A stretch of DNA of 21,982 bases. Source: a virus. Shown piece by piece: positions 1 through 8,304 of this stretch; the first letter of the stretch is position 1, and the number at the start of each line of letters is the position of its first letter. Below the pieces are notes generated by a model. The model had not been told where the DNA came from, made no database searches, and saw nothing but the letters and a program-made list of their open reading frames with translations. Both the position numbers and the translations under genes were made by a program. The stretch spans positions 1 through 21,982 of the IMG/VR virus record IMGVR_UViG_3300047171_000137; one strand, 5' to 3'.

Positions 1-2271
1 TCAGGCGATACTCAAAACGCCATTATTGTTCCAAATCTGCGACGATCCCGTCGCTGGCTTGGTTGTGGGCAGTCCAGGCGCAAAAATGCCGCCAGTTGGC
101 GACAGCACAAGAGAACCGCTGGGCACCAGGCTCAGCCCGCCCGCATTTGTCCCGATCGTGCAGGGATTGGATCCCTTTGCGTTCTGCATCACCAACCAGT
201 TCGTCGATCCGGCAATATTCAGAAAGCTCGCCAGATTGCCGCTCTGGCTTGTTCCACCGGCGGCATTGAGATACAGATTTCCGCCCTTTGTTTGGATGAT
301 GCCATTCACCTCGGTGTCAGACCCGTCAAAGCATAAGGTTGGCGGGTTTGTCGTCGCGGCCGGCTGATGGCGAATATAGTTGCTGGCGGAAAGCACATTG
401 TTCACGTAGAAGAGAATCTGACCGGCCTGTCCGGACCAGACCCAATCCTTCGTGTTGCCAATGCCCGAGGGCACATTCCCCAATACTGGCGTGGAGAAGG
501 AAATGAAATTGCCGGACGTGTTGCCGGACCCATCAATGATCGCGGTCGAGAGCGGTATGTTGCTGAAGCGCAGGCCGTACGCCGTCAACCCGACAGTGCC
601 ACTGGCACCATTGATCTGAATGGCCGTCGCCATATCCTCGAAAAAGCAGCCTTCGATGATGTTGTCCGAGGAATCCCAGGTGGCGTTGAAATTGAAGGCG
701 ATATCCTGCGATACGCCGCCGGACGGACCGCCGACGAAATTGCATTGGCTCACCTGAAGATTGGAGACATTGGTCAAATTGAAAAACGACTGCGCGGTGC
801 TCGGTCCGCTATCTCGCGAAATGTCCAGGTTGGAAAAGAAGCCCCCGGTCACGTTGTTCAGAAGAACCGTGCCGAGATTTGTGTTCACCTCACCATTTGC
901 AACCCAAAGTCCCAGCAGCAATGCCTGATTGGGCTTATAGCCAGCCCACTCGGTCTCATTCGTCTGACTCACCAGGTAGTCGGCCCCCACAACCACCGGG
1001 GCATGAATGTAAATGCCCTCGCAATAGCCGGTCTGCAATACCACCGCATTGCCGAAATAGGCCTGAATGCCGTCGATCCGCGTGTCGATCGAACCGTTCA
1101 CCTCGATCACCGCGGAAGTGGTGGTGCCGGCGGCGGCCGGCGGCCCAAACCAGGAGATGTTCCTTACCTGGGTGCTCCAGCAATTGTTCAGAACAATGCC
1201 GCGAAGAAACGTCTGCGGAAATGGCGAAGTTCCATTGGCGGCATTCGGATAGCTGAATATCTCGACTTCGTCGATGCTGGCCGTCACATAGCCGAAGCTG
1301 GAGCTCGACGGGTAGGTGATGCGGATCGCCGCCGCGGTCTGGCCGGTCGTGCTCTCCGCATAAAACGAGATGTCCTTGACGATGATCTTGCTGAACAGAT
1401 TATTCGGGACGAAATCAAACCCGATCCCGGTATGCTGAAAATGCAGTCTCGTCTGCCCGCGGCCGGTACCCTGAAGCGTCACCGGCTTTCCGGTAAAAAC
1501 CAGTGGCGTGCTGACCCAATAGTCTCCGCCGGGAAAAAAAATTTCGCCGCCGCCGGAAGGTAGCTCGTTGAAAGCAGCGGTGAAGGCCGCGGTGCAGTCG
1601 GCGCCGCCTGTCACAGCGCCGAAATCCAGGACATTGACCACGTCAACGGCGCGCGTCGCCAAACTGCGCGCGGTACCGACACTGGCAGCCTTCACGGTCC
1701 CCAAAGTCACATCACCAGCCACCGGCGCCGTCACCTGGCCGCTCGCATTGAGGCCTGCGACTCCGCCAGGCGGGATGAGCGCGCTCAACGTGGTGATCGA
1801 TGTGTCGGCGCTCGCGAGCCCCTGGGTCAGCGTCTGGAGTTCCGACGTCACGCCTGGATCGGTGGTGGCGCCAATCACGCCATTCTGGTCGATCGTCACA
1901 TTCGTGCCCGCGCTGAACAGAGCACGCAAAGCGGGAATTGGCAGCTGTTTCGGCGTCCCGCTCGAATTGATGATGGCCTCATCCGTCGTCAGAAAGCTCG
2001 GCGCCTGAATGAAAGAGGCGTGGTCGCCGCCATTGGCCGCGATGCCGGCGTTCTGCACCACCAGGCCCAACCCGACAGAGAGTGATTCGGGTCCGCCCGG
2101 TCCCAGCGATGCGCGGCCCAGCACGCTCGGGCTCGGCAATTCGATAGCCGCCTGCGTCCCGCTCAACAGCTCCGCGACGCTGACGGACCGGGTGACGCCA
2201 CTCTGGTCGATGGGCAGCACATCCTGCGGGCTGGTCGAGGTCGCGCTGGGAAGCTCGTCAATAGTCGGCAT
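1..2271 (-). CDS. Tail spike with pectate-lyase-like beta-helix domain
   Basis: Complete 756-residue protein. The TGA stop is at the window edge, and AAGGAG lies 9 nt before the ATG. The first 60 residues (MPTIDELPSATS, then LLSG and VLGRAS) look like the particle-attachment region of phage spike/fibre proteins. A linker of about 150 residues follows. From about residue 211 (VVNVLDFGAV, then PGGDYWVS near 247-254) the sequence has the entry motif of Pectate_lyase_3-type right-handed beta helices. Ser/Asn/Gly-rich strands run to about residue 600. The C-terminal part, ending WNNNGVLSIA, is probably a trimerisation or tip region. Such spikes bind and often cleave surface polysaccharide; the enzymatic activity is inferred and I cannot assign catalytic residues. 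It is the last gene of the tail block, after the fibre and adaptor genes. A 271-nt gap with a large inverted repeat separates it from the adaptor gene, so it may be separately regulated. Confidence 0.85.
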   Translation of the reverse strand: MPTIDELPSATSTSPQDVLPIDQSGVTRSVSVAELLSGTQAAIELPSPSVLGRASLGPGGPESLSVGLGLVVQNAGIAANGGDHASFIQAPSFLTTDEAIINSSGTPKQLPIPALRALFSAGTNVTIDQNGVIGATTDPGVTSELQTLTQGLASADTSITTLSALIPPGGVAGLNASGQVTAPVAGDVTLGTVKAASVGTARSLATRAVDVVNVLDFGAVTGGADCTAAFTAAFNELPSGGGEIFFPGGDYWVSTPLVFTGKPVTLQGTGRGQTRLHFQHTGIGFDFVPNNLFSKIIVKDISFYAESTTGQTAAAIRITYPSSSSFGYVTASIDEVEIFSYPNAANGTSPFPQTFLRGIVLNNCWSTQVRNISWFGPPAAAGTTTSAVIEVNGSIDTRIDGIQAYFGNAVVLQTGYCEGIYIHAPVVVGADYLVSQTNETEWAGYKPNQALLLGLWVANGEVNTNLGTVLLNNVTGGFFSNLDISRDSGPSTAQSFFNLTNVSNLQVSQCNFVGGPSGGVSQDIAFNFNATWDSSDNIIEGCFFEDMATAIQINGASGTVGLTAYGLRFSNIPLSTAIIDGSGNTSGNFISFSTPVLGNVPSGIGNTKDWVWSGQAGQILFYVNNVLSASNYIRHQPAATTNPPTLCFDGSDTEVNGIIQTKGGNLYLNAAGGTSQSGNLASFLNIAGSTNWLVMQNAKGSNPCTIGTNAGGLSLVPSGSLVLSPTGGIFAPGLPTTKPATGSSQIWNNNGVLSIA

Positions 2272-2299
2272 TTACACCTGCTCCTTGAAAGCCAGGATA

Positions 2300-2544
2300 A
2301 GAGCATTTTCCGACCGATTGGGGTCACCCGTCGGGTTACTAACCAGGCGGTCAAAACGTAACATAAGAGGCAAGGCTGTTCTTTTTTGAAAAAAAGAACC
2401 AAAAAACTTTTGTTCTTTGGGGTGCGCCTGTTCAAACACAGACCTAAGGAAACAAAAGTTTTTTGGTTCTTTTTTTCAAAAAAGAAATCCTTTCTTTGAT
2501 TTAGAGATGAAACGTATTTGCGCGCCGGGTTAGTAAAATGCTCT
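2300..2544. repeat. Outer imperfect inverted repeat enclosing element A
   Basis: AGAGCATTTT at 2300-2309 is the exact reverse complement of 2535-2544. TTACTAACC at 2336-2344 matches the complement of 2528-2536, and the match continues imperfectly through GGCG..CAAA.ACGT. The left side has about 26 extra nt between these two blocks, with its own CCGAC/GTCGG stem. Element A is therefore nested inside a second, more diverged palindrome. The right arm touches the stop codon of the adaptor gene (2543-2545). Confidence 0.7.
2372..2492. repeat. Inverted repeat element A (perfect 36-bp arms)
   Basis: The arms at 2379-2414 and 2451-2486 are exact reverse complements (36/36), separated by a 36-nt spacer. 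Each arm also folds on itself: TTCTTTTTT, then GA, then AAAAAAGAA. AAGG/CCTT at the outer edges (2372-2375, 2489-2492) extends the symmetry imperfectly. A close relative lies at 18771-18910. The arms are very A/T-rich in a GC-rich genome. The element lies in the gap between the spike gene and the adaptor gene, both minus strand. I see no target-site duplication and no ORF inside. It may be a REP/MITE-like element, a transcription terminator or an RNA-processing site; the sequence does not decide between these. Confidence 0.9.
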
Positions 2545-3028
2545 AGCTTGTCGTGATGGGGGCTCCGGTCTGGTCCGTCAGAGGTGCACCTGTCTGATCG
2601 GTGATATCCGTCGTGTTGACGGTGGAAGGCGTCGCCAAGGCTTCGACAGGCAGCGAAACGGTTCGCGAGAAGATACGGCCGCTATTTGTCCCGACCACCA
2701 CCGTCACAGCGTAGGTCGTGCCCGCAATGCCGCCGGCCAGCCATAATATGGCTATATCGCCGTCCGCACTGGAAGATTGCAGTGTGAGATCGCCCGTATT
2801 GTTCGGGTAGATGCTGACATCAAGCGTTGCGATTGCATCGCCCTGATTCCCGGCCAGGGCGTCGGACAGGTCGAACACATAGTCAAGCACATCGCCGGGA
2901 TCCTTGATCGGCCAAATCAGAGGCGGCGGCTGCATCTGCAGCACACCGCGCGGAAACGGTCCGAACCCTTCGACGACGACCACGCGGCCGGTTGTCGGTT
3001 GCCAGGTATAGGTTGCACGCGTAGCCAT
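2543..3028 (-). CDS. Phage fiber-tail adaptor-like protein
   Basis: 161 residues. GGGGA lies 6 nt before the ATG. The core (LIWPIKDPGDVLDYVFDLSD near 38-57, then strands ending GTNSGRIFSRTVSLPV) matches my memory of the phage fiber-tail adaptor family. That family has an immunoglobulin-like beta fold thought to join a fibre or spike to the tail. The C-terminus carries a short tandem repeat: TDQTGAPL followed by TDQTGAPI. It lies between the Gly-rich fibre gene and the beta-helix spike gene, which fits a joining role. The family name is from pattern memory; the adaptor function is inferred. Confidence 0.7.
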   Translation of the reverse strand: MATRATYTWQPTTGRVVVVEGFGPFPRGVLQMQPPPLIWPIKDPGDVLDYVFDLSDALAGNQGDAIATLDVSIYPNNTGDLTLQSSSADGDIAILWLAGGIAGTTYAVTVVVGTNSGRIFSRTVSLPVEALATPSTVNTTDITDQTGAPLTDQTGAPITTS

Positions 3029-3107
3029 GCCATGTCCCCTCAGCTACTTGGCCATATCACCGCATTCCTGCAGGCCGCAGGGGAATGACTGGCGCACTCA
3101 ACGCGCC

Positions 3108-4355
3108 CTACCACTCCACAAGCACCAGGCCGGGCCCGCCAATCCCGCCCAGTCCGGTGCCGATCCCGCCCGATCCTCCGGCGCCCGGCGAGGTACCGTT
3201 CACCCCGGCGAGCACGGCACCGCTCGCGGCCGCGACCGCGGAAACCGCGCCCGCGCCGCCAAACGCGCCGCCCCCGGCGCCGCTCATCACGTTGGGCGAG
3301 GCAATGAAGGCCGCCCCGCCCGCGCCGCCGCTCACCACAAAACCTGAACCGCTCGCAGTGCCGCCCGCAGCACCCCCCAGGCCAGTGCCGGAAGGCGAAC
3401 CTTCCGCGCCGGCCTGGCCGCCCAACGCAGACGCAAGGGCCCCGAAGCTCGATGTGCCCCCGGGCGTGCCGGATCCTGCACCACCATTGCCGACCGTGAT
3501 CGTGATCGTTTCCCCCGGCGTGACGTCATAATACCCTTCGCAATAGCCTCCCCCCGCGCCCCCGCCTCCCGGCCCGGTAAACCCCGTGCCGCCTGCGCCT
3601 CCCCCGCCCCAGATACGCACTTTTACGGAACTGATGCCCGCTGGAACCAGCCAACCGCCTTCCGTTGTCGGGCCGAAAGCCGCGAGATTATGCGTCCCCG
3701 GCGTCAGTTGCGGCAGCTTCCAGTTGACGAACGGCGCGGTCGGATACACGGCGATATTGGCTGCCGTGACAGCGGCTTGTCCGTAGGCGACCGTGACCAC
3801 ATAAAGCCCCGCCCAACCCGAATCGACCGCTGGTGTAGCTTGCGAACCGGTTGCCGCGGGCGCACCCGCCTTCACCTGCAGCTGCACGCTTTGCAAACGC
3901 TGCGTATTCTGCGCCTCCCCATCATTGTTTGGCCCGCTATACGGCTGCGAGGGCATTGCCGCATTGTAATAGGGCAGCACAACCGGCGTGGCATCCTGTT
4001 CCAGGAAGCTTGCCTCAACCAGATAATTGATGGCCTGGCCAGGCACAGTTGGGGCCGCCACGGTAAAAGCTGTGCTGGACCGATTGACAGCCATCCGAAC
4101 CAGCGGGTCGCTCAGCGCCGGCAGCGAACCAAACGCCGTCGTGTCCACAAGGCCGAATTGGGTAATGCTCCCCGGACCCACGGAAAAACCAAGTGACGCC
4201 GGAGACGTGGGCGTGCATGCTAGGCCGTCCACCACTGTCGTGCTGCCCAAGGTTACCTGAGCCAGGTAGCCAAGTGCCACCATGACATTGCGCTCAACGT
4301 TCAGTATATCGGTATCGAGCGGAATACTGCCAGGATAGACGATTTGTCGGTCCAT
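3108..4355 (-). CDS. Tail fibre with C-terminal glycine-rich receptor-binding domain
   Basis: 415 residues from the ATG at 4355, which has GGGG 8 nt upstream (AAAGGGG). The open frame runs on to 4523, but the extra N-terminal stretch is Arg/Ser/Cys-rich and unlikely to be coding. The N-terminal part (MDRQIVYPGSIPLDTDIL) is a tail-attachment-like region. The middle (about 40-240) is beta-rich. The last about 172 residues (from VKVRIWGGGGAGG, about 244, to LVLVEW) are dominated by Gly, Ala and Ser. This kind of Gly-rich domain occurs in many phage fibres. In phage S16 gp38 such repeats form a polyglycine-II sandwich that binds the receptor; the same fold here is inference. Gene order places it after the baseplate wedge proteins and before the adaptor. 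Confidence 0.8.
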   Translation of the reverse strand: MDRQIVYPGSIPLDTDILNVERNVMVALGYLAQVTLGSTTVVDGLACTPTSPASLGFSVGPGSITQFGLVDTTAFGSLPALSDPLVRMAVNRSSTAFTVAAPTVPGQAINYLVEASFLEQDATPVVLPYYNAAMPSQPYSGPNNDGEAQNTQRLQSVQLQVKAGAPAATGSQATPAVDSGWAGLYVVTVAYGQAAVTAANIAVYPTAPFVNWKLPQLTPGTHNLAAFGPTTEGGWLVPAGISSVKVRIWGGGGAGGTGFTGPGGGGAGGGYCEGYYDVTPGETITITVGNGGAGSGTPGGTSSFGALASALGGQAGAEGSPSGTGLGGAAGGTASGSGFVVSGGAGGAAFIASPNVMSGAGGGAFGGAGAVSAVAAASGAVLAGVNGTSPGAGGSGGIGTGLGGIGGPGLVLVEW

Positions 4356-4461
4356 AAAGCAAACCCCTTTATTTCCGACCTGCCTTGTCGAGGACAGTAT
4401 CGAAGGCAGAGTCAGGCAGATGTTGAACGTTGAAGGTCGCAGTGCAGCCAGACTGCAGTAC

Positions 4462-5121
4462 CTAAGTCTCGATGCGCGTCCAGGCGATATATCCCGCCGG
4501 CAGAATACCCGCGACGGCCGCATAGATGTCAGAGTCGGTCACCTGCGTCGCGACCATCGTGATATCCCCGTAATAGGAATAGCCGCCGGTGCCATACCCG
4601 GCGAAATTTGCGATACCGCTGCCCAGCGGGCGGAATGCCGTCACAAAGCTGGCATAGTTCAGGGCGAGATTACCCCATCCGCCGGCCACCGAATATCCAA
4701 TGCCGCCGGATGCGTAACCCCCCGTATCGGCAGGACGCGCTGGTTCGAAGATCACCGGCGGCGTGCCAGTCAACTCGGTCAACGCTAAAGCCAGCGCCGA
4801 CCGTGTCCCCCGTGGCCGCAGCAGCTCATCCTTGATGCGACTGCGATAGTCGGTATCTGACTCCTGCGGTCTTCGCGGCAGGCCAGCCCCGAAATAATCG
4901 ACACTCGCCAGATCAAGGAACGGGCCAAATACCGTGGCCAGCCGGGTGAGAAGCCGCACGTTGGCGATCAGGTTGAAAATGGCCGCCCAGGCGGTGCCAA
5001 ACCCGGTTAGCACGGCCTGGAGGAATGTCGCCGGTTGCGGCGGCACGCTCGGCTCGGAAAACCACCCGCGCGGCAAAACGGCGATCATGCGCCGGACGAA
5101 ATCGGCGGCATCACCCAGCAT
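4462..5121 (-). CDS. Baseplate wedge / tail protein I-like
   Basis: 219 residues. The start overlaps the end of the J-like gene by 11 nt, typical of the P2 J-I pair. The N-terminus (LPRGWFSEP near 16-24, FLQAVLTGFGTAWAAIFNLI near 33-52) and the central segment (RPQESDTDYRSRIKDELLRPRGTRSAL, split by PRGTR) fit tail protein I / phage-tail DUF families that sit between gpJ and the fibre in the baseplate wedge. The C-terminal third is Gly/Tyr-rich (GGYASGGIGYS, GYGTGGYSYYGD), probably where the fibre binds. The assignment rests on motif style plus position. A 106-nt gap with no visible gene separates it from the fibre start. Confidence 0.7.
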   Translation of the reverse strand: MLGDAADFVRRMIAVLPRGWFSEPSVPPQPATFLQAVLTGFGTAWAAIFNLIANVRLLTRLATVFGPFLDLASVDYFGAGLPRRPQESDTDYRSRIKDELLRPRGTRSALALALTELTGTPPVIFEPARPADTGGYASGGIGYSVAGGWGNLALNYASFVTAFRPLGSGIANFAGYGTGGYSYYGDITMVATQVTDSDIYAAVAGILPAGYIAWTRIET

Positions 5122-6244
5122 TGGCGTTCACCGTTACCGAAAGCGCAAGCAGAACACCATTATAGGGGGCCACGACATCCAAATTGGCGCCATTGATCGT
5201 TGTTCCGTTCACGCTGACAACCGACGCATCGGTATTATGGGCAATCGCCTCTATCTTCGATACCGCCAAGGTACCGGCGATCGGCAGGCCCGCTACCCAT
5301 GCAAGAACATTTTGCTGTATGGAAGCACCCACCTGCGCGGCGGTCAGCGCATTCGACGTCACCACGTTCATGAAAATGGTCACGTCCACAACCGCCGGCG
5401 CATTCACCGAATACGTCGCCCCGATCGGCCTGACCGCCTCGATGGCGAGGCTGGCCTCCGTTATCAGGGTCGAAGGTGGAAAACCTGTGCCGTCGTCAAC
5501 GACAACACAGAAATGCCCCGGCAGGAAGGCGCCCGTCGTGTCGATGTTTTCCAGGACGACATAGCGCAACCCCTGTTGCAGGGAAGCCAGCACGAATTCG
5601 ATCGCCCCACCGGTCGCCAGGGATCGGCTGTTGATATAGAGCTGGAACCGGATGCGAAATGCAGCATCGGATTCAGGATCGACGCCGCCGGCAAAAGCCT
5701 GGGCATTTGTAACCGTATCGATCCCGGGAATTGGCATCTTGAGCAATTGGATGGTGTTCGGTTGGACATTGCCGGCGCTCCCAGGAGCCACCGCCTGCGC
5801 AGCCACCGTCACGCTTGCCACGGAGGCGCCGAGCACATAGCCATTGCTCCCGTTCCAGGCGGGATTGCTCGAATCCGCCACAACGGTAAAACTTTGTGTG
5901 CCGTCGGTCGTACTCGCCACGGCACCAACCGGAATGGTCGTCGTTATCCCGACGGTATAGCGCGAAAATGTCAGGCTCCCGGCGGCATCCGATCCCGGCA
6001 GCCTGGTCAGCGAAAAATCCGCCATCCAGCTATCGAGATCGCTGCCTGTGCTGGTTGCGGCTCTCGTCATCGATAGAACCTGCAGGATCAGCCACTGCAT
6101 CCACAGCGCCACGGAGGCGCAGGCTTCCAACAATGCCCGCAACACGCTGCCGACGGTGAGGTCAATCAACTGTGCGGCGCTGCCTTGCACGCCAGCAGCC
6201 ATATTCTGGACAAGCGTCGTAAATGTCTGCAACGGCAGGATCAT
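5111..6244 (-). CDS. Baseplate J-like protein (gpJ family)
   Basis: 377 residues from the ATG at 6244, which has GGTGAG 8 nt upstream. A GTG at 6253, overlapping the upstream stop, is the alternative and gives 380 residues. It has the gpJ/Mu gp47 layout. The N-terminus (LPLQTFTTLVQNMAAGVQGS) is followed by the helical LTVGSVLRALLEACASVALWMQWLI segment and by TSTGSDLDSWMADFSLTRLPGS. Next come a beta domain with AVAPGSAGNVQPN (near 155-167) and GGVDPESDAAFRIRFQLYI, a hallmark of the family. The C-terminal part resembles the usual repeat of the wedge-interaction domain. gpJ forms the baseplate wedge around the hub of contractile tails. It is coupled by overlap to the W-like gene upstream and the I-like gene downstream. 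Confidence 0.93.
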   Translation of the reverse strand: MILPLQTFTTLVQNMAAGVQGSAAQLIDLTVGSVLRALLEACASVALWMQWLILQVLSMTRAATSTGSDLDSWMADFSLTRLPGSDAAGSLTFSRYTVGITTTIPVGAVASTTDGTQSFTVVADSSNPAWNGSNGYVLGASVASVTVAAQAVAPGSAGNVQPNTIQLLKMPIPGIDTVTNAQAFAGGVDPESDAAFRIRFQLYINSRSLATGGAIEFVLASLQQGLRYVVLENIDTTGAFLPGHFCVVVDDGTGFPPSTLITEASLAIEAVRPIGATYSVNAPAVVDVTIFMNVVTSNALTAAQVGASIQQNVLAWVAGLPIAGTLAVSKIEAIAHNTDASVVSVNGTTINGANLDVVAPYNGVLLALSVTVNANAG

Positions 6245-6245
6245 C

Positions 6246-6614
6246 TCAGGCACTCACCGGGAATGACAGAATCTGTGTCGCTCCGGTCGTCGAATCGACA
6301 TACCGCAGATAGACGTAAACCGTGCCGTCGGGCAAACTCTGCACGTCGATCGTCGGTTCCGGTATTCTTGCCACCGCCTGCTCCATGAAAATCTGACTTC
6401 TGATCGCCGATCGGATCGCCGCCACATTGGCAGGTGTGCCGACAAATTGGGCGAGACCGGCGCCGTATCGCAGGTGCCATATATAGTCGCCGGGATTTGT
6501 CAGCAGACGGCGCAGAACCCTCTGCTGCCCAAGCATCGTCCCCGCAACCAGCGCGATATCACCGGTCGGGCCGATGGAGAGATCGCCGCCCCAAAGCAAT
6601 GCTGCATCCGGCAT
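6246..6614 (-). CDS. Baseplate protein W / gp25-like
   Basis: 122 residues, in the size range of GPW_gp25 proteins. The sequence GGDLSIGPTGDIALVAGTMLGQQRVLRRLLTNPGDYIWH, taken in parts around residues 9-46, has the family's order: a beta strand, a turn, then Q..L..LLT.PGDY. The next part, YGAGLAQFVGTPAN, carries the conserved YG-G motif. The C-terminus is beta-rich with TQILSFPVSA. Members are lysozyme-like-fold wedge proteins that start sheath assembly in contractile tails. GGAAGGTG precedes the ATG. The gene lies directly before the J-like gene, as in P2 (V-W-J-I). The 170-nt gap upstream holds a palindromic repeat. Confidence 0.9.
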   Translation of the reverse strand: MPDAALLWGGDLSIGPTGDIALVAGTMLGQQRVLRRLLTNPGDYIWHLRYGAGLAQFVGTPANVAAIRSAIRSQIFMEQAVARIPEPTIDVQSLPDGTVYVYLRYVDSTTGATQILSFPVSA

Positions 6615-6674
6615 ATGGCACCTTCCGAAACATGCGGCTTGCAGATGTCTGTCGCTCTAGGCCTTTGCTTTGGC

Positions 6675-6720
6675 GAGCATGTTAATCCGGCGGCTGATCG
6701 CATATGGCCGGATCATGCTC
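6675..6720. repeat. GAGCATG-type imperfect palindrome
   Basis: The plus-strand block 6675-6691 (GAGCATGTTAATCCGGC) pairs with 6707-6720 (GCCGGATCATGCTC), leaving a 3-nt bulge. The loop contains CATATG. It fills most of the 170-nt gap between the V-like and W-like genes, where I see no gene. The minus-strand reading AGAGCATGATCCGG resembles a dispersed intergenic palindrome I remember from alphaproteobacterial chromosomes; this was not checked. Confidence 0.65.
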
Positions 6721-6784
6721 TAAGCCCAAGGGCGTGCGGCCCGACCCCTGCCGATCAGTCCCGTCCGCAGCTCAAGGATCTTCG

Positions 6785-7309
6785 TCAATCTGTGGGCGTC
6801 GGTGGTGTCGTGCTGGGCGGATGGACATGCTCGTTGTAATGCGTGCGCAGATCGGCAAGGGAATTGTGGGAGTCGTAGACATTGCCTGTCACATGCAAGT
6901 CCCCTGAATGCGTCCATGTGGGCGCCTTGCTTTCGATCGACCCGTCGTTGTGGAGTTTGATAAAACTCCCACTTTGGTGGATCAGCCAGAACTCGCCGAC
7001 GGGAGCGCCCGGGGTGGCCGTTGTGTTCGACCAGATGCGGCCCACGATGATCCCGTGCTCGGACTCGCCCTCCTGGCACAAAACCAGCACCTGGTCTCCC
7101 AGCATAGGCGGGCAAGCGAGGCCCCATCCGGCGCCAATCCAGGGCGTTGCAATAGGCAACCAGCCGGATAGCACGCCCTCAGGCTGAATGGTCACGCGCG
7201 CCGTATAGGTTGCCGGATCAACGCTGCTCACCACCGCCAGCCGCGGCTGTCCCCAGCCTTGATCGATTTGGCTGGCGCGTGCCTTAAACAGGTTCAGAAA
7301 ATCGTCCAT
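6785..7309 (-). CDS. Baseplate spike / assembly protein V-like
   Basis: 174 residues. AAGGA lies 8 nt before the ATG, and the start overlaps the hub gene by 16 nt. The OB-fold-like N-terminal part (RLAVVSSVDPATYTARVTIQ, LSGWLPIATPWIGAGWG, then MLGDQVLVLCQEGE with GIIVGRIWS) matches phage baseplate assembly protein V / gp5-type spikes. The tail (residues about 115-155) has the short repeating strands of a beta-helical needle: SGSFIKLHNDGSIESKA. The C-terminal NEHVHP (His161-Val-His163) is the His-x-His motif. In P2 gpV-type spikes this motif binds a metal ion at the membrane-piercing tip. Function: the central spike beneath the hub. The VHP is followed by a Pro/Thr-rich end. Confidence 0.92.
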   Translation of the reverse strand: MDDFLNLFKARASQIDQGWGQPRLAVVSSVDPATYTARVTIQPEGVLSGWLPIATPWIGAGWGLACPPMLGDQVLVLCQEGESEHGIIVGRIWSNTTATPGAPVGEFWLIHQSGSFIKLHNDGSIESKAPTWTHSGDLHVTGNVYDSHNSLADLRTHYNEHVHPPSTTPPTPTD

Positions 7310-8304
7310 GGCGGCATCCTTGCCTCGACCGTCTGGTAGAAGCCGTGTTCGAAGGACATCCGCCGTTCGACCGACGTGATCATATAAACGCCGTCAAAAT
7401 CTGTGTCCGTATCGGCAATGGCCAAAGTCCCGCGCGGAGCTGTCGTCAAATCGCCTGGCATTTCGATGATCACCACCCGCCCTTGTTGCGCCATTAGGGC
7501 AACTAGGCGATTCGCCAGGCCCTGGGCCGCATCGGATGTCATATTTGGTCGCACCACCACGTAACCCGCCGCGCCGTCCGCAAAGCCGCCGGTCGAGGCG
7601 GTTTGTGAAATGGCCTGGCTGCCCCGGCAATCCCAGCTCTTCACCGAGACACTCAATCCCGCGCTCAGCGCAGTCGAGCGGTCCAACCGCATCGAAATGC
7701 AATCCTGCGGTGTCAGCAGAAGCGGCTGCGGATCAGCTGCGAGCGGCGCAAAATACAGCGCCTGGCCATCCACCCAAACATCAAAACCTTCCAGCTCCGC
7801 CAATCGTACGAGCAGATCCCATTCGGTCGTCGAGCGTGCATGCTGGTCCAGCGTGGAGCGCACATGATCGTTCTGGAAATTGCGGCCGACAAATGTCGTG
7901 GTAGGCGTCACCACGGGCAGCAGCCCGTGCCGGGCCGCCAATATGGTCGCGATGTCGCTCGATGTCTGGTTTTCGAAACTCTCTTGCGTCCTCGCTTCAA
8001 TCAGGCTTGCCGTCAAGTCGCGCCCTTCCGCCATCACCTCGTTCAACGCAGGGTCAACCGAAATCCGATCGACTGGCCCGAGAATCATGCTTGTCCAGGC
8101 GCCGTCCAATCCAAGCCTGATCTCGATCTGCACCTCGTCGGATGACCAGATCGTATAGCCGGTGGCGGCCAGCGACGCCCGTACCCGATATCTGTTGGCC
8201 GATTGATATGAGTTGCTGGCAATCTCCGCATCCAATATCCCCGGCACCAGCGAACCGTTCACAAAAACCGCGAGTGCCGGCGAACGCACATTATTGCTGC
8301 CCAA
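7294..8304 (-). CDS. Baseplate hub protein, late control D / gp27-like
   Basis: 336 residues from a TTG at 8304, chosen because a full AGGAGG lies 5 nt upstream. The frame stays open to 8415, but that extension overlaps the LysM gene almost completely. Early sequence LAVFVNGSLVPGILDAEI, then SYQSANRYRVRASL and VEIRLG-like text, is typical of gpD/gp27 hubs. DLTASLIEARTQESF (about 90-105), a HARSTTEWDLLVRLAELEGFDVWVD segment split near TEWDL, and the C-terminal GVYMITSVERRMSFEHGFYQTVEARM are also family features. The hub trimer links the tube and the spike. It is flanked by the X-like LysM gene and the V-like spike gene, the standard order. Confidence 0.88.
   Translation of the reverse strand: MGSNNVRSPALAVFVNGSLVPGILDAEIASNSYQSANRYRVRASLAATGYTIWSSDEVQIEIRLGLDGAWTSMILGPVDRISVDPALNEVMAEGRDLTASLIEARTQESFENQTSSDIATILAARHGLLPVVTPTTTFVGRNFQNDHVRSTLDQHARSTTEWDLLVRLAELEGFDVWVDGQALYFAPLAADPQPLLLTPQDCISMRLDRSTALSAGLSVSVKSWDCRGSQAISQTASTGGFADGAAGYVVVRPNMTSDAAQGLANRLVALMAQQGRVVIIEMPGDLTTAPRGTLAIADTDTDFDGVYMITSVERRMSFEHGFYQTVEARMPPWTIF

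Noticed and set aside
367-1563. 398-residue plus-strand open frame
   Set aside because: Complete antisense shadow of the tail spike; no ribosome site, no family resemblance and skewed composition.
2372-2492. Element A as a simple intrinsic terminator
   Set aside because: The arms are A/T-rich on both sides with no GC stem followed by a T-run, and the same arms recur elsewhere; a terminator role is possible but not supported by its form.
3085-3531. 148-residue Pro/Ala-rich plus-strand frame
   Set aside because: Antisense of the Gly-rich fibre domain: GGC/GGG codons read backwards give Pro and Ala.
4934-6076. 380-residue plus-strand open frame
   Set aside because: Antisense shadow of the J-like and I-like genes, with His/Arg-rich text typical of a reversed GC-rich gene.
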